A program made the translations under genes and the position numbers. Below the pieces are notes generated by a model. It was given only the letters and a program-made list of their open reading frames with translations, was not told the DNA's origin and searched no databases. A stretch of 64,000 nt of DNA from Bacillus sp. FJAT-25509 (lineage in GTDB: Bacteria > Bacillota > Bacilli > Bacillales > Bacillaceae_G). Of this stretch, positions 25,829 to 34,455 are shown piece by piece. Position 1 is the stretch's first letter; every line of letters begins with the position of its first letter. The stretch covers positions 372,001 through 436,000 of the forward strand of contig NZ_LJIZ01000003.1 in the NCBI RefSeq assembly GCF_001420605.1, written 5' to 3'.

Positions 25829-26737
25829 TTAATATTGAGTTAATTTATTCAATGGTGTTTGAATAATTAATGGTTTTTTTGCAGGATCTAACCATTTTAA
25901 AATGGATACTACATTTGTTTTAGATGTAGCCGTGCAGCCTGCAGTATATCCTGAAGTTCCAGCTATGTGAAAAAATATTGCACTACCTTTACCTGGGGTT
26001 CTCGCAGTATTATAGTTAATAACAAATCCATAATCATATTGAGAAATATTCATTTTTTCAGCAGTTTTCCATCTACCGTTATTTTCTGATGCCAATTGCC
26101 AAGTATTATATAATTTACTATTTGAATCATCTACAAAAACATCATTTGAAGTAATTTTACGATATGACATTTTAGTACCTGGATTTGAATATCTACCGAA
26201 AGCTGTTGTAATTGTATATTTCCCTTCAGGTGTTTCATAATCACCTTCATGTTTACTACTAATCATGCCGTTTTTACCGATCACGCCTGAATATGTATGA
26301 AGTTTTTTCCAACTAGTACCGCTTTTTTCAAATGTTTCAATTAAAACATTTCTTGTACTTTCATTTTCTGCTGACACAATGATTAATTGCTTTGAAGTAC
26401 CTAAAGTTTTCATTTTATTTACGGTCGTTGCAGACACTGTAGTTGGGGCTTTTTTAATATATTTAGCAGAAACCCATCCAGTTTTTGTTCCACTTTTTAT
26501 TTTATACCAAGATCCACTTGTGCTTGTAATCGTAACTTTCGCACCCTTTTTAAGTGTCCCAACTACTTTATAACTAGTACTAGGACCACTTCTTACATTT
26601 AAAACGGATGCAGTTACTGTACCACTTATCGTTGCAGCTTCCACAGTCTTAATTGAACTCGGAGTAGTATTTCCATAGAATAAACCTCCAGTTAAAATTG
26701 ATAGTGCTAAAGTCGTTTTGCAAATACTTTTAATCAT
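25829..26737 (-). CDS. Secreted SH3b plus L,D-transpeptidase (YkuD) protein
   Basis: 302 residues. Signal peptide 1-35 (cleavage near VEAA), SH3b domain about 37-93 (VLNVRSGPSTSYKVVGTLKK, GWVSAKYI), and a YkuD domain from about 115 to the end. The catalytic segment FFHIAGTSGYTAGCTATS near residues 255-270 has the His and Cys of the HXnSXGC motif, with Thr following the Cys. YkuD enzymes form or remodel peptidoglycan cross-links, and SH3b domains hold the protein to the wall. Monocistronic, located outside the membrane. Confidence 0.85.
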   Translation of the reverse strand: MIKSICKTTLALSILTGGLFYGNTTPSSIKTVEAATISGTVTASVLNVRSGPSTSYKVVGTLKKGAKVTITSTSGSWYKIKSGTKTGWVSAKYIKKAPTTVSATTVNKMKTLGTSKQLIIVSAENESTRNVLIETFEKSGTSWKKLHTYSGVIGKNGMISSKHEGDYETPEGKYTITTAFGRYSNPGTKMSYRKITSNDVFVDDSNSKLYNTWQLASENNGRWKTAEKMNISQYDYGFVINYNTARTPGKGSAIFFHIAGTSGYTAGCTATSKTNVVSILKWLDPAKKPLIIQTPLNKLTQY

Positions 26738-26910
26738 TAAATCAGCTCCATTGTAAAGTAAAACTATATTCGAGCCTTAATTATACATAACTAACCTTAC
26801 ATAATAAGGACATTTTTATTACAATTCAATTAGTTTTATAACATTTTTCTTAAAATTATAGAAATTATTAAAATTTTTTCGATACTATTTAAATTATAAT
26901 CAATAATGAC

Positions 26911-26947
26911 AAAAAAAGAAGCCAATTTTGAATTTGGCTTCTTTTTT
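26911..26947 (-). terminator. Terminator of the MFS drug exporter gene
   Basis: GAAGCCAA / TTGGCTTC perfect stem with A7 and T6 flanks; bidirectional. Confidence 0.9.
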
Positions 26948-26952
26948 ATCTA

Positions 26953-28428
26953 TTAATGTCCTACCATCATTGAAGATTTTGACTCGTCAAGATCTGCTTT
27001 TGAGGCATCTGTATTTTGCATTTTTGGTTTACGTAAGATAATTGCTAACAACGCTCCTACTAATGCGATTCCTGCTGCTAGTAAGAAAGTATCACCAAAT
27101 GCTGAAATCATAGCATTTAATGGATTCGTTGTTTTTGTCATATAATCCTTTGTACTTGAAGTTAAAAATCCAGCCATACCTGCTACTGCAAATGATACCA
27201 TTACTTGCTGTGCAGCTGCAGTTAAAGGAGTTACACGACTTACTAAATGTCTTGGTGCAGATTGTAATACATGTGTATTAATCGGCATCATTGATAATCC
27301 CATTCCAGCACCCATCATAGCAAGTGTTAACATAATAAATGTATTTGATGAGTCTACTGAGATTTTAGAGAAAATGAATAGTGCAGATGTGATAATTGTT
27401 AAACCAACTAACGCCATCGGTCTAGCACCAACTTTATCATACATTTTACCACCAATTGGCATCATTAATGCCGATGCTAATGCTTGTGGTAACATAATTA
27501 AGCCCGTTTCAAATGCACCATATTGTTTAACTGTTTGTAAAAATAATGGAACAATTAGGAAAGAACCAAATAAAGCAATTTGCATAATCCATGTAATTAA
27601 AATACTTCTAACAAAATCAGATGATTTAAATACTCGTAACTCAAGTAAAGGTTGCTTTTGGCGAAGTTCAACAAAGATGAAAAGTAATAATGCTACTCCA
27701 CCAACAATTAAACCTGTTAATGTTCCTTTTGAAGTCCAGCTTGTTGAACTTTGACTAACACCGTATGCTAACATTGAAAAAGCAATTGGAGCAATAATAA
27801 TTCCTAAGCCATCTAAAGCAGGAACTGATTTTGTTTCGAAATTAGGTAAGTATTTAACGCCAATTATCATTGCAATAATACCGATTGGTAAATTAATTAG
27901 GAAGATCCAATGCCAAGTAGAATACTCTACAAACCATCCTGAAATAACTGGACCTAATGCAGGTGCAAGTAACATTGGAATTCCAAGCATCCCCATAATT
28001 GACCCGATTTTTTCTGGTGGAGCTAATCTAAAGATAATCGCCATACCGATTGGTGCAACCATTCCTCCACCAACCCCTTGAATTACACGGAATAAAATTA
28101 ATTGTTCAGGTGTTTGTGCAACCGAACAAAGCACTGAGCCGATTGTGAAAAACAAAATCGTAAATAAGAAAATTCTTTTTGCACCAAATCGATCAGACAT
28201 CCAACCTGCAAGTGGTATTACAGCTGATAATGCTAATGTATATCCTGTAATCGTCCACTGCATTTTTGTTAAATCAGATTTAAAATATTCGGTAATGCCC
28301 GGTAATGCTACGTTTACTACCGTACTATCTAAAATAACCATGATCATACCTACGATTACTGCCATCATTGGACCAATAATCGTTTTTACGCTAAACGGCG
28401 TTTCAGCCGAATTTTGCTGATTATTCAT
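26953..28428 (-). CDS. MFS transporter, DHA2 family (EmrB/QacA-like, 14 TM)
   Basis: 491 residues with about fourteen membrane helices, the DHA2 hallmark. Motif A is GWMSDRFGAKRIF, motif B lies in LILFRVIQGVGGGMVAP, motif C is PALGPVISGWFVEYSTWHWI, and the first helix carries the DHA2 residues VILDSTVVNVALP. These proteins exchange protons for drugs or cationic dyes. No regulator gene is next to it; a 375-nt spacer upstream contains a recognisable promoter. Substrate unknown. Confidence 0.9.
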   Translation of the reverse strand: MNNQQNSAETPFSVKTIIGPMMAVIVGMIMVILDSTVVNVALPGITEYFKSDLTKMQWTITGYTLALSAVIPLAGWMSDRFGAKRIFLFTILFFTIGSVLCSVAQTPEQLILFRVIQGVGGGMVAPIGMAIIFRLAPPEKIGSIMGMLGIPMLLAPALGPVISGWFVEYSTWHWIFLINLPIGIIAMIIGVKYLPNFETKSVPALDGLGIIIAPIAFSMLAYGVSQSSTSWTSKGTLTGLIVGGVALLLFIFVELRQKQPLLELRVFKSSDFVRSILITWIMQIALFGSFLIVPLFLQTVKQYGAFETGLIMLPQALASALMMPIGGKMYDKVGARPMALVGLTIITSALFIFSKISVDSSNTFIMLTLAMMGAGMGLSMMPINTHVLQSAPRHLVSRVTPLTAAAQQVMVSFAVAGMAGFLTSSTKDYMTKTTNPLNAMISAFGDTFLLAAGIALVGALLAIILRKPKMQNTDASKADLDESKSSMMVGH

Positions 28429-28551
28429 ATATTATCCCCATTCTTCTATATATTTTTTAAAAGCTGTATTGAAATTCGTTCAAATATTCTATTCTATTTA
28501 TTAGTGCAAAAATCCATTTTATGATAAAAGTGAAATTTGAACAGAAAGTCT

Positions 28552-28580
28552 ATCATACAAAAAAACAAATAAAATGTAAA
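28552..28580 (-). promoter_or_regulatory. Promoter of the DHA2 exporter
   Basis: TTTACA, 17 nt, TATGAT, about 120 nt upstream of the start at 28428. The remaining spacer (28581-28744) is AT-rich with nothing recognisable. Confidence 0.5.
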
Positions 28581-28744
28581 TAGTAATTGTCCTTATTCCA
28601 AAAACAGTACTCACAATAAGTACAGTATATGTGAATTATATGTCCATTTCAAGTTTAATTTTTATTATTTTTATTGAATTTTTTGTAAACCCATTTTGTT
28701 TTCTACAACCAGAAAGTTTTTAAATTACTTTAAATTAAACAAAT

Positions 28745-28785
28745 AAAAAATAGCCCTTATGATTCTATTCACAGGGCTATTTTTT
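28745..28785 (-). terminator. Terminator of the DUF3243 gene
   Basis: AAATAGCCCT / AGGGCTATTT stem, 15-nt loop, A and T runs. Confidence 0.88.
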
Positions 28786-28801
28786 AATCACATTATTTTA
28801 A

Positions 28802-29050
28802 TTATTTATTTTTAACATACTTCATCATTAGATGTGCAATTGTATGTTGCTCTTGTTCATCTGCAACTTCCCAAAGGTCTTTTAAAATTTGTTCTTCTGC
28901 ATTTTTTGGTTCAACTTCATTTGCTAAGTAATTTCCTAAGCGATATGCCATTTCAGAAATAGCACCTTCACCAACACCTTTTTCACCTGTTGCATCTAAA
29001 CGATCACCTAAAAAATCTTTCCATTGATCCCAGTTATCTAAAATTGACAT
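28802..29050 (-). CDS. DUF3243 domain protein (YmfJ-like)
   Basis: 82 residues, acidic and helical: MSILDNWDQWKDFLGDRLD, GEGAISEMAYRLGNYLANEV and LWEVADEQEQHTIAHLMMK. The WxxWKxFLG...A...G pattern is that of DUF3243/YmfJ, a small cytosolic Bacillus protein. The ATG at 29050 follows GAGGTG. In B. subtilis ymfJ lies among peptidase-like ymf genes; here it stands alone. Function unknown. Confidence 0.82.
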   Translation of the reverse strand: MSILDNWDQWKDFLGDRLDATGEKGVGEGAISEMAYRLGNYLANEVEPKNAEEQILKDLWEVADEQEQHTIAHLMMKYVKNK

Positions 29051-29160
29051 CGTTTTCACCTCATAAAATTAGTTGTTGAAGATTACATAAATACTATTTG
29101 CATTTTTTGAAGTAATTATGTATGAATTATTATCCGGGTAATATTATCAGAAAATTAAAA

Positions 29161-29199
29161 TAAAAGAGCTGATTTCATTTTGTGAAATTAGCTCTTTTA
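29161..29199 (-). terminator. Terminator of the degV gene
   Basis: Long stem TAAAAGAGCT..TTTCA / TGAAA..AGCTCTTTTA with one mismatch, 5-nt loop. Confidence 0.9.
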
Positions 29200-29205
29200 T
29201 TTATT

Positions 29206-30069
29206 TTATTTTTTATTATCGTTCATAAAAAATATCGCTAAAGTACCAGGTCCTGCATGAGCACCTATAGCAGACCCAATTGAATTAATGACAAATTCCT
29301 TACATCCAAATGTCTCTGCCAAAGCATTTTTAATTTCGATTGCTTTATCTAGATCGTCACCGTGAGAAATACCAATTAATTGAGTTGATAAATTTGTCCC
29401 ACGAGATTCCATAATTTCAAGAATTCTTTTTATCAATTTTTTAGAACCTCTTATTTTTTCAAGTGGAATTAACTTTCCGTCTTCAACGTGTAATATAGGT
29501 TTAATATTTAATAAATTGCCTACAAAACCAGCCACTTTACTCAAGCGACCTCCACGCACCAAATATTGAAGGTCATCTACTGTAAAAATATGTTCAATAT
29601 GTTGAATGCTATGTATTATCTTATTAACAACCTCTTCTTTTGTAACTCCATTCATCGCAAGTTTTGCAGCATTAACAGCTATTAGCCCTTGTCCGATTGA
29701 TGCACTTTTTGTATCAAATATCTCTAAATCAAAATCAGGAAATTCCTCGTCAAACTCATTTTTTACCATTACTGCTGATTGATATGTACCTGAAAGTTCA
29801 GAAGAAAAAGCAATATAAATACATGGTATATTTTCCTTTGCATATTTAACGAAAGTATTATAAATATACTCATACGAAGGAAGAGACGTTTTAAATACTT
29901 TTCCATTACGCATTTCATTAAATAACGTCTTTGAATCCAATGTTAAACCATCAAAATATTCTTTTTCATCTTCTGAATAAACTCGTAATGGAATGACATC
30001 AATATTATATTGTTCAATAATATCTTTTGGTAAATCTGCCGCACTATCAGTAATTATTTTTAAATTCAT
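29206..30069 (-). CDS. DegV-family fatty-acid-binding protein (FakB-like)
   Basis: 287 residues. N-terminal KIITDSAADLPKDIIEQYNID and the DGLTLDSKTLF segment, then FKTSLPSYEYIYNTF and IAFSSELSGTYQSA are the DegV signature. The C-terminal IGSAIGAHAGPGTLAIFF holds the Ser/His lipid-head pocket. FakB proteins bind a fatty acid and present it to FakA for phosphorylation, feeding exogenous fatty acids into phospholipid. No fakA nearby. Single gene with terminator. Confidence 0.9.
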   Translation of the reverse strand: MNLKIITDSAADLPKDIIEQYNIDVIPLRVYSEDEKEYFDGLTLDSKTLFNEMRNGKVFKTSLPSYEYIYNTFVKYAKENIPCIYIAFSSELSGTYQSAVMVKNEFDEEFPDFDLEIFDTKSASIGQGLIAVNAAKLAMNGVTKEEVVNKIIHSIQHIEHIFTVDDLQYLVRGGRLSKVAGFVGNLLNIKPILHVEDGKLIPLEKIRGSKKLIKRILEIMESRGTNLSTQLIGISHGDDLDKAIEIKNALAETFGCKEFVINSIGSAIGAHAGPGTLAIFFMNDNKK

Positions 30070-30246
30070 CTAATCATACCTCTATTTCAAAAAATTGGTT
30101 TATTCTATTTAAATTGATAAACTCTATTTTCTCACAAAATGCTTTACAAAAAAAACAAAATGTTTTAATTTAATTTTAATAATAATATTTGCCATTAACA
30201 AATTTATACCTTCTTTTTTTCGTATTCTTCACAAAAAATTAGTAAT

Positions 30247-30915
30247 TTACCATTCGAACTTTTTATTTGGATAATAGCCATATCGATATTCTAACTGTTC
30301 TTTTTCATATTCACTTCTTTTATTGCGCAGTGCATAAATAATTAAAATTGCTCCGAATACTTGCACCCAGCTACCAACAAGTAATAAATCTTCACCTAAA
30401 ATAATTTTATCACGTAGTAATGCCGCATTTGCAATGCCGTCTATTAACGCGCCTAAACCGATTAATTGATTGCCATATGCCTCAATTTTATCTAGTTGCG
30501 TCCCCTCGCTATATGCTGCAGTTGTTTCAATTTGAGCACCAATTGATTGAATGACACCTCCGAGAGCGTTTAATCTAAAACCTTCTCTTTCCATTCCTTC
30601 AATTTCTAAATGTGTTGCAAATGTATTTGTACCATTTCCAATTGCTTGAATCCAAGCACCAATCATCATCATTAATTCAAATTCTATTTCTTTTTCATTT
30701 TCATTTTCTTCTTTTGCTCTCTTATATAATTTTTCTCTTCCAATAGCTTGAATGGAGTTCCCAAATGCTTCGATTGCATTACCTTTAGCGAATAAACTTC
30801 TACCAAAGTTTTCACTTACGATTTTTGTACTTGAAATACCAACAGCCGCCGTTGATGTACCAAATAATAAAAAATAAGCACCGATTAGGGGTAAATCATC
30901 AACTATATCCCTCAA
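30247..30915 (-). CDS. Repetitive hydrophobic protein (DUF6944-like)
   Basis: 222 residues from TTG at 30915, which has GGAGGTG before it. The protein is built from glycine-rich amphipathic repeats: GNAIEAFGNSIQAIGREKLY, GAWIQAIGNGTNTFATHLE, LNALGGVIQSIGAQIETTA, GNQLIGLGALIDGIANAALL. Each unit has a G-x2-I/L-x-A/S-I/F-G core, and two hydrophobic ends suggest membrane contact. It ends in a charged tail. I relate it to a Bacillus repetitive family (DUF6944) from memory; function unknown. Confidence 0.6.
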   Translation of the reverse strand: MRDIVDDLPLIGAYFLLFGTSTAAVGISSTKIVSENFGRSLFAKGNAIEAFGNSIQAIGREKLYKRAKEENENEKEIEFELMMMIGAWIQAIGNGTNTFATHLEIEGMEREGFRLNALGGVIQSIGAQIETTAAYSEGTQLDKIEAYGNQLIGLGALIDGIANAALLRDKIILGEDLLLVGSWVQVFGAILIIYALRNKRSEYEKEQLEYRYGYYPNKKFEW

Positions 30916-30970
30916 TTTGGCACCTCCATTCAAACAGTATTTAAATTAGTTTATTCAACTTTTGATTTAA

Positions 30971-30999
30971 TTGACAATTAATATTGTTTTGATTAATAT
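30971..30999 (+). promoter_or_regulatory. Sigma-A promoter of the lysK T-box transcript
   Basis: TTGACA, 17 nt, TAATAT; places the RNA start near 31006, directly before stem I of the T-box. Confidence 0.8.
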
Positions 31000-31019
31000 A
31001 ATAACAATTAATATTTCGA

Positions 31020-31317
31020 AATTTAAAAGCTATGAAGAGAAAAGTAGTAAAGCTAAAATTATTTACAGAGAGCTCCTGAATGCTGAAAAAGGAGTAATAA
31101 TCAACTTTATGAAAAAAGACTTGGAGCTTCGTATGGAACTAAAGTTCACTTTAGAGATGGTACGACGGGTTCTCCCGTTATAGAGATAGGGTATATGCAT
31201 TCGTGCCGTACCTAAATAAGGTTGGTATGGTAACATATCAATAAACTGGGGTGGTACCACGAAGTTAACAAACTCTCGTCCTCAAGATGATTAAATCTTG
31301 GGGGTGGGAGTTTTTTT
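31020..31317 (+). promoter_or_regulatory. T-box riboswitch controlling lysK
   Basis: Stem I starts around AAAGCTATGAAGAG, with the AGTA-like loop E region and returns at GACTTGGAGCT. Just before that return, ATGAAAAAAGAC provides AAA/AAG as specifier, fitting lysine. The conserved T-box AACTGGGGTGGTACCACG is at 31244-31261; its TGGT bulge can pair with an ACCA 3' end. A long terminator (AACTCTCGTCC... to GGGGTGGGAGTT with T7, 31270-31317) competes with the antiterminator. Uncharged tRNA would therefore switch on the synthetase gene downstream. Confidence 0.93.
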
Positions 31318-31363
31318 ATTTGCAATTAAAAGGTTAAAAAACAAATAATTTCGAGGTGATAAC

Positions 31364-32932
31364 ATGCATTGGGCATATAAAATCGCAAATCAATTAATTG
31401 AAAAATATCCAAATAAAGAAACTTATGTATGTGCATCTGGTATAAGCCCATCTGGGTCTGTTCATATTGGAAATTTTCGTGAGATCATTACAACTTATTT
31501 TGTTGTAAAAGCTTTAAATAATTTAGGTAAAAAAACAAGATTTATCTTTTCTTGGGATGATTTTGATCGTTTTAGGAAGGTCCCGAATAATATCGATCCA
31601 ACTTTTCATCATTTTATTGGTAAAGCCTATTCAAATATCCCTGACCCATTTGGCTGTCACTCAACATTCGCTGAACACTTTGAAAAGGAATTTGAACATT
31701 CCTTATCTGAACTAGGAATTGAAGTTGAGTTTATTTATCAAAGTCAAGAATACAAATCAGGTAGATACAATGTTGACATTATACACGCTCTTGAAAAAAG
31801 AAAAGAAATTTATGATATTTTAATTAAGTTCAAAACAAGTGTTCCAAATGAACGAGAACGTAATGATTTTTACCCGATTACTCTATATTGTGAAAGCTGC
31901 AAAAAAGATGATACTACAATTACCCGCTACAATGAGGAACTAAAAATTTTAGATTATCAATGTAAATGTGGATTTTCAAATCAATTATCTGTAGAAGTTG
32001 CAAACAATATTAAACTAAACTGGAAGATTGATTGGGCTATGAGATGGATGAAAGAAGACGTTGTATTTGAACCTGGTGGAAGAGATCATTCATCTGAAAC
32101 AGGAAGTTACAATGTTTCAAAAGAAATTGCTAAGGCCATATTTGACTATGACGCACCTCATTATACACCTTATGAGTTTATAGGAATAAAAGGTCAAAAT
32201 CAAAAAATGTCTAGCTCCTCTGGAAATTTAATAACCCCAGCTGAGTTATTAGAAATCTATTTACCAGAAGTTATTCTCTTTATGTTTGCTAAATATAAAC
32301 CAACTGCAGCATTTAATATTGGTCTAGATGAAGATGTGATTAAAAACTATTCAGAATTTGAACGGTATCAATCAAATTATATTGACAAATCTTTACAAGA
32401 TCTAGATATTTGTCAATCGGTCGAATTTGCACATTTTGGCATAATTAATAAAAAACATCCAAAGTTTAATCATGTTGCTAGCATACTACCACTCGTTAAT
32501 TACAATGTAGATCTATTACAAGACATATTTGTTCATAATGGAGAAAACTACTCAGCAAAAGAAATAGAGAAAATTAGTCAGATGGCTGAATACTGGATTA
32601 AAAATTACTATCCACAAAAAAATATCATTGTAAACGACAAACAAGCTATTGAGTTTTATCATTCTTTAACTGAAGAACAGCAATATTGGTTGAAAAATTT
32701 ATGTGACTATCTATTAAATAACAAGCACCAAGATCAAACTGAATTAATGACAGAATTATATTCGATTTGTTATCATGACGACAAAAAAGTGATGAAAGCA
32801 AACCAAAAAACTTTTTTCACAATGATCTATCAGCTCGTTTTAAATAGAACAAGTGGACCACCTATTCCATTGTTGTTTCAAGCAGTGAATAAAATTCAAC
32901 TAATCAACTTATTAAACTTCAACGAAGGTTAA
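31364..32932 (+). CDS. lysK: Lysyl-tRNA synthetase, class I
   Basis: 522 residues. Class I signatures: HIGN at residues 34-37 and KMSSSSG near 281-286, which exclude the class II LysS fold normal for Bacilli. A zinc-like cluster CESCKKDD...CKCGF lies near 175-205. The enzyme attaches lysine to tRNA-Lys. In B. cereus a class I enzyme coexists with class II LysS and, together with it, charges an unusual tRNA called tRNA-Other. Regulated by the T-box directly upstream. Ribosome site GAGGTG; followed by a terminator. Confidence 0.95.
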   Translation: MHWAYKIANQLIEKYPNKETYVCASGISPSGSVHIGNFREIITTYFVVKALNNLGKKTRFIFSWDDFDRFRKVPNNIDPTFHHFIGKAYSNIPDPFGCHSTFAEHFEKEFEHSLSELGIEVEFIYQSQEYKSGRYNVDIIHALEKRKEIYDILIKFKTSVPNERERNDFYPITLYCESCKKDDTTITRYNEELKILDYQCKCGFSNQLSVEVANNIKLNWKIDWAMRWMKEDVVFEPGGRDHSSETGSYNVSKEIAKAIFDYDAPHYTPYEFIGIKGQNQKMSSSSGNLITPAELLEIYLPEVILFMFAKYKPTAAFNIGLDEDVIKNYSEFERYQSNYIDKSLQDLDICQSVEFAHFGIINKKHPKFNHVASILPLVNYNVDLLQDIFVHNGENYSAKEIEKISQMAEYWIKNYYPQKNIIVNDKQAIEFYHSLTEEQQYWLKNLCDYLLNNKHQDQTELMTELYSICYHDDKKVMKANQKTFFTMIYQLVLNRTSGPPIPLLFQAVNKIQLINLLNFNEG

Positions 32933-32951
32933 TCTATAAGGTAGTAAAAAT

Positions 32952-32990
32952 AAAAATGGACTCAGGTATATACAATCTGAGTCCCATTTT
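32952..32990 (+). terminator. Terminator between lysK and the small convergent gene
   Basis: AAAATGG.ACTCAG / CTGAGT.CCCATTTT stem flanked by A and T runs; serves both converging genes. Confidence 0.8.
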
Positions 32991-32999
32991 AATAAATTA

Positions 33000-33152
33000 T
33001 TATTGAATGCGATTTTTAAATGCTTCTTCTGTCACAATATAATCTTCTTCTCGATCTTCATGTTTACGGTCTTCAGGGGCGACTAGTGATCCTTTTGGAT
33101 GAGTTGGTTCATGACCTTTTTTCTTATGATTAAAGCTTTTACCTCTTGCCAT
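33000..33152 (-). CDS. Small charged protein, unknown
   Basis: 50 residues: MARGKSFNHKKKGHEPTHPK followed by GSLVAPEDRKHEDREEDYI and VTEEAFKNRIQ. Ribosome site GGAGG 7 nt before the ATG. Basic N-terminal half and acidic second half, no membrane segment, so likely a cytosolic or spore small protein. It resembles short conserved Bacillus hypotheticals but I cannot assign a family. Confidence 0.7.
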   Translation of the reverse strand: MARGKSFNHKKKGHEPTHPKGSLVAPEDRKHEDREEDYIVTEEAFKNRIQ

Positions 33153-33300
33153 TATAAAAACCTCCTTAGTTAAATCATCATTAATAATATGAGTATTTCA
33201 ACTTTAACTTATAGATGGTAGATTATTACAAGGAAGAATTTTATTAAGTTGTTTTTTGATGATATGATAATAAAAAGGACTTAATAAGTTGAGGTAAATG

Positions 33301-33810
33301 ATGAAAAAAGAAATTGCAATCAGTATTTCAAATCAGATTAAAAATTGGATGGTTTCAAATAATTCTTTATTTAATATTGAGGAAATACCAACAACTTTAA
33401 ATACGTTACAAAATTTTCAACAATGGACAAACGGTAAACCTATTGTTTTTGCCTTTCACTTAAGTAAAGTAGAAGAAGAAAGCTATTATTTACTATTAAT
33501 CGACTGGCATCGCAATGAAAATTTTTATTTAGTCATATATGTTGAAAATAAATCTACAACCGCTGCAGAAATAAGAGAAATTCGTGAGCAAGATGGTCAA
33601 TTATTTTTAGTTTGGAAATACAATCCATTAAAACGGGATGGTAAAAACGCTGAACGAAAAGCTTATTTTAAACAAGTATTTGGTTCACTTCAAGTAGAAA
33701 TACCAATTCCGAGTACTTCTGTTGAAGTTGAACGATTTTTTAATGATCTCTACAAATTATGTAGAAACCGTCAAACAGCTGACCGAATTATCGATCTATA
33801 TGATTTTTAA
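33301..33810 (+). CDS. Hypothetical protein, conserved-looking
   Basis: 169 residues from the second of two adjacent ATG codons (GAGG sits six bases before it). Soluble alpha/beta composition with strands SYYLLLIDWHRNENFYLVIY and GQLFLVWKYNPLKRDGKNAER, ending RQTADRIIDLYDF. No signal peptide or recognised catalytic motif. Convergent neighbours on both sides and its own terminator at 33842. Function unknown. Confidence 0.7.
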   Translation: MKKEIAISISNQIKNWMVSNNSLFNIEEIPTTLNTLQNFQQWTNGKPIVFAFHLSKVEEESYYLLLIDWHRNENFYLVIYVENKSTTAAEIREIREQDGQLFLVWKYNPLKRDGKNAERKAYFKQVFGSLQVEIPIPSTSVEVERFFNDLYKLCRNRQTADRIIDLYDF

Positions 33811-33841
33811 ATTAAAATTTTGATTTTTGAACTAAAAAATG

Positions 33842-33863
33842 AGGTTGTCTAATTAGACAACCT
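33842..33863 (+). terminator. Perfect palindromic terminator (TGTCT family)
   Basis: AGGTTGTCTAA / TTAGACAACCT, 11-bp arms with no loop beyond the centre, followed by TTAAG. Same hairpin type as at 25644 and 49501. Confidence 0.7.
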
Positions 33864-33872
33864 TTAAGAAAC

Positions 33873-34061
33873 TTATTCAACTCGGATTTCAGTACTATAT
33901 AAAGAAAAAGCCCCTGATTTCCAAAATTGATAGATAGAGTCCCTAACTTCCTGTTCCTCTACAACTTGAGAATCCTTTTAAAATTTTCCGTCCAGATACA
34001 TATAATCTAAATATTGTTCAGTTGTCCCTTCTTTCATATGTAAGATTATATCGTCCACTAG
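33873..34061 (-). pseudogene. Remnant of an unknown small gene
   Basis: On the minus strand a protein-like frame DDIILHMKEGTTEQYLDYMY continues LDGKF, stops at TAA, and goes on in the same frame as KDSQVVEEQEVRDSIYQFW and ALYSTEI-like SLYSTEIRVE before the final TAA at 33873. An ATG overlapping the upstream small gene stop opens a different frame (MTSGRYNLTYERRDN), so at least a frameshift and a nonsense codon separate it from a working gene. Family not recognised. Confidence 0.4.
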
Positions 34062-34065
34062 TCAT

Positions 34066-34191
34066 TTAAAACTCTTGTTTCACTAACTCTAATTTTTTCT
34101 TTCTTTCATTAATGATGCGAAAAGTATAGATCAAGCTAAATACAATTAATAAGATTACTACTACTGCTATAAAAAAATATAAATTCTTCAT
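34066..34191 (-). CDS. Small single-pass membrane protein
   Basis: 41 residues from the ATG at 34191 (AAGGGAATAGAG before it): MKNLYFFIAVVVILLIVFSL, then IYTFRIINERKKKLELVKQEF. One membrane helix with a positively charged cytoplasmic tail. Longer upstream extensions lack a ribosome site. Directly followed by the remnant of another gene. Function unknown. Confidence 0.55.
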   Translation of the reverse strand: MKNLYFFIAVVVILLIVFSLIYTFRIINERKKKLELVKQEF

Positions 34192-34368
34192 CTCTATTCC
34201 CTTTGTATTGGCTGATGATTTTGAAGTATTTTTATTAATTATACATATGTGGTTAATCTTTGTAACTTGGTGGAATTTGCACTTTTTATTTTGGAACCCA
34301 GACAATCTCAACGTCAAAAAAATGGAAATTAAGTATAACTAACGTTCATTCTCAACCGAAAGATAACC

Positions 34369-34405
34369 AAAACAACCCTAGTCCAATTTGAACTAGGTTT
34401 GTTTT
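34369..34405 (-). terminator. Terminator of the rhomboid gene
   Basis: AAAACAA.CCTAGT / ACTAGG.TTGTTTT stem, one mismatch, U run on the minus strand. Confidence 0.8.
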
Positions 34406-34455
34406 GAAAATATTATATCGTTATAACAAAATTATTTTTTTCTCTTATATGTACT

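Noticed and set aside
31063-31260. Minus-strand frame across the T-box
   Set aside because: Lies entirely within a conserved structured leader; coding is not credible.
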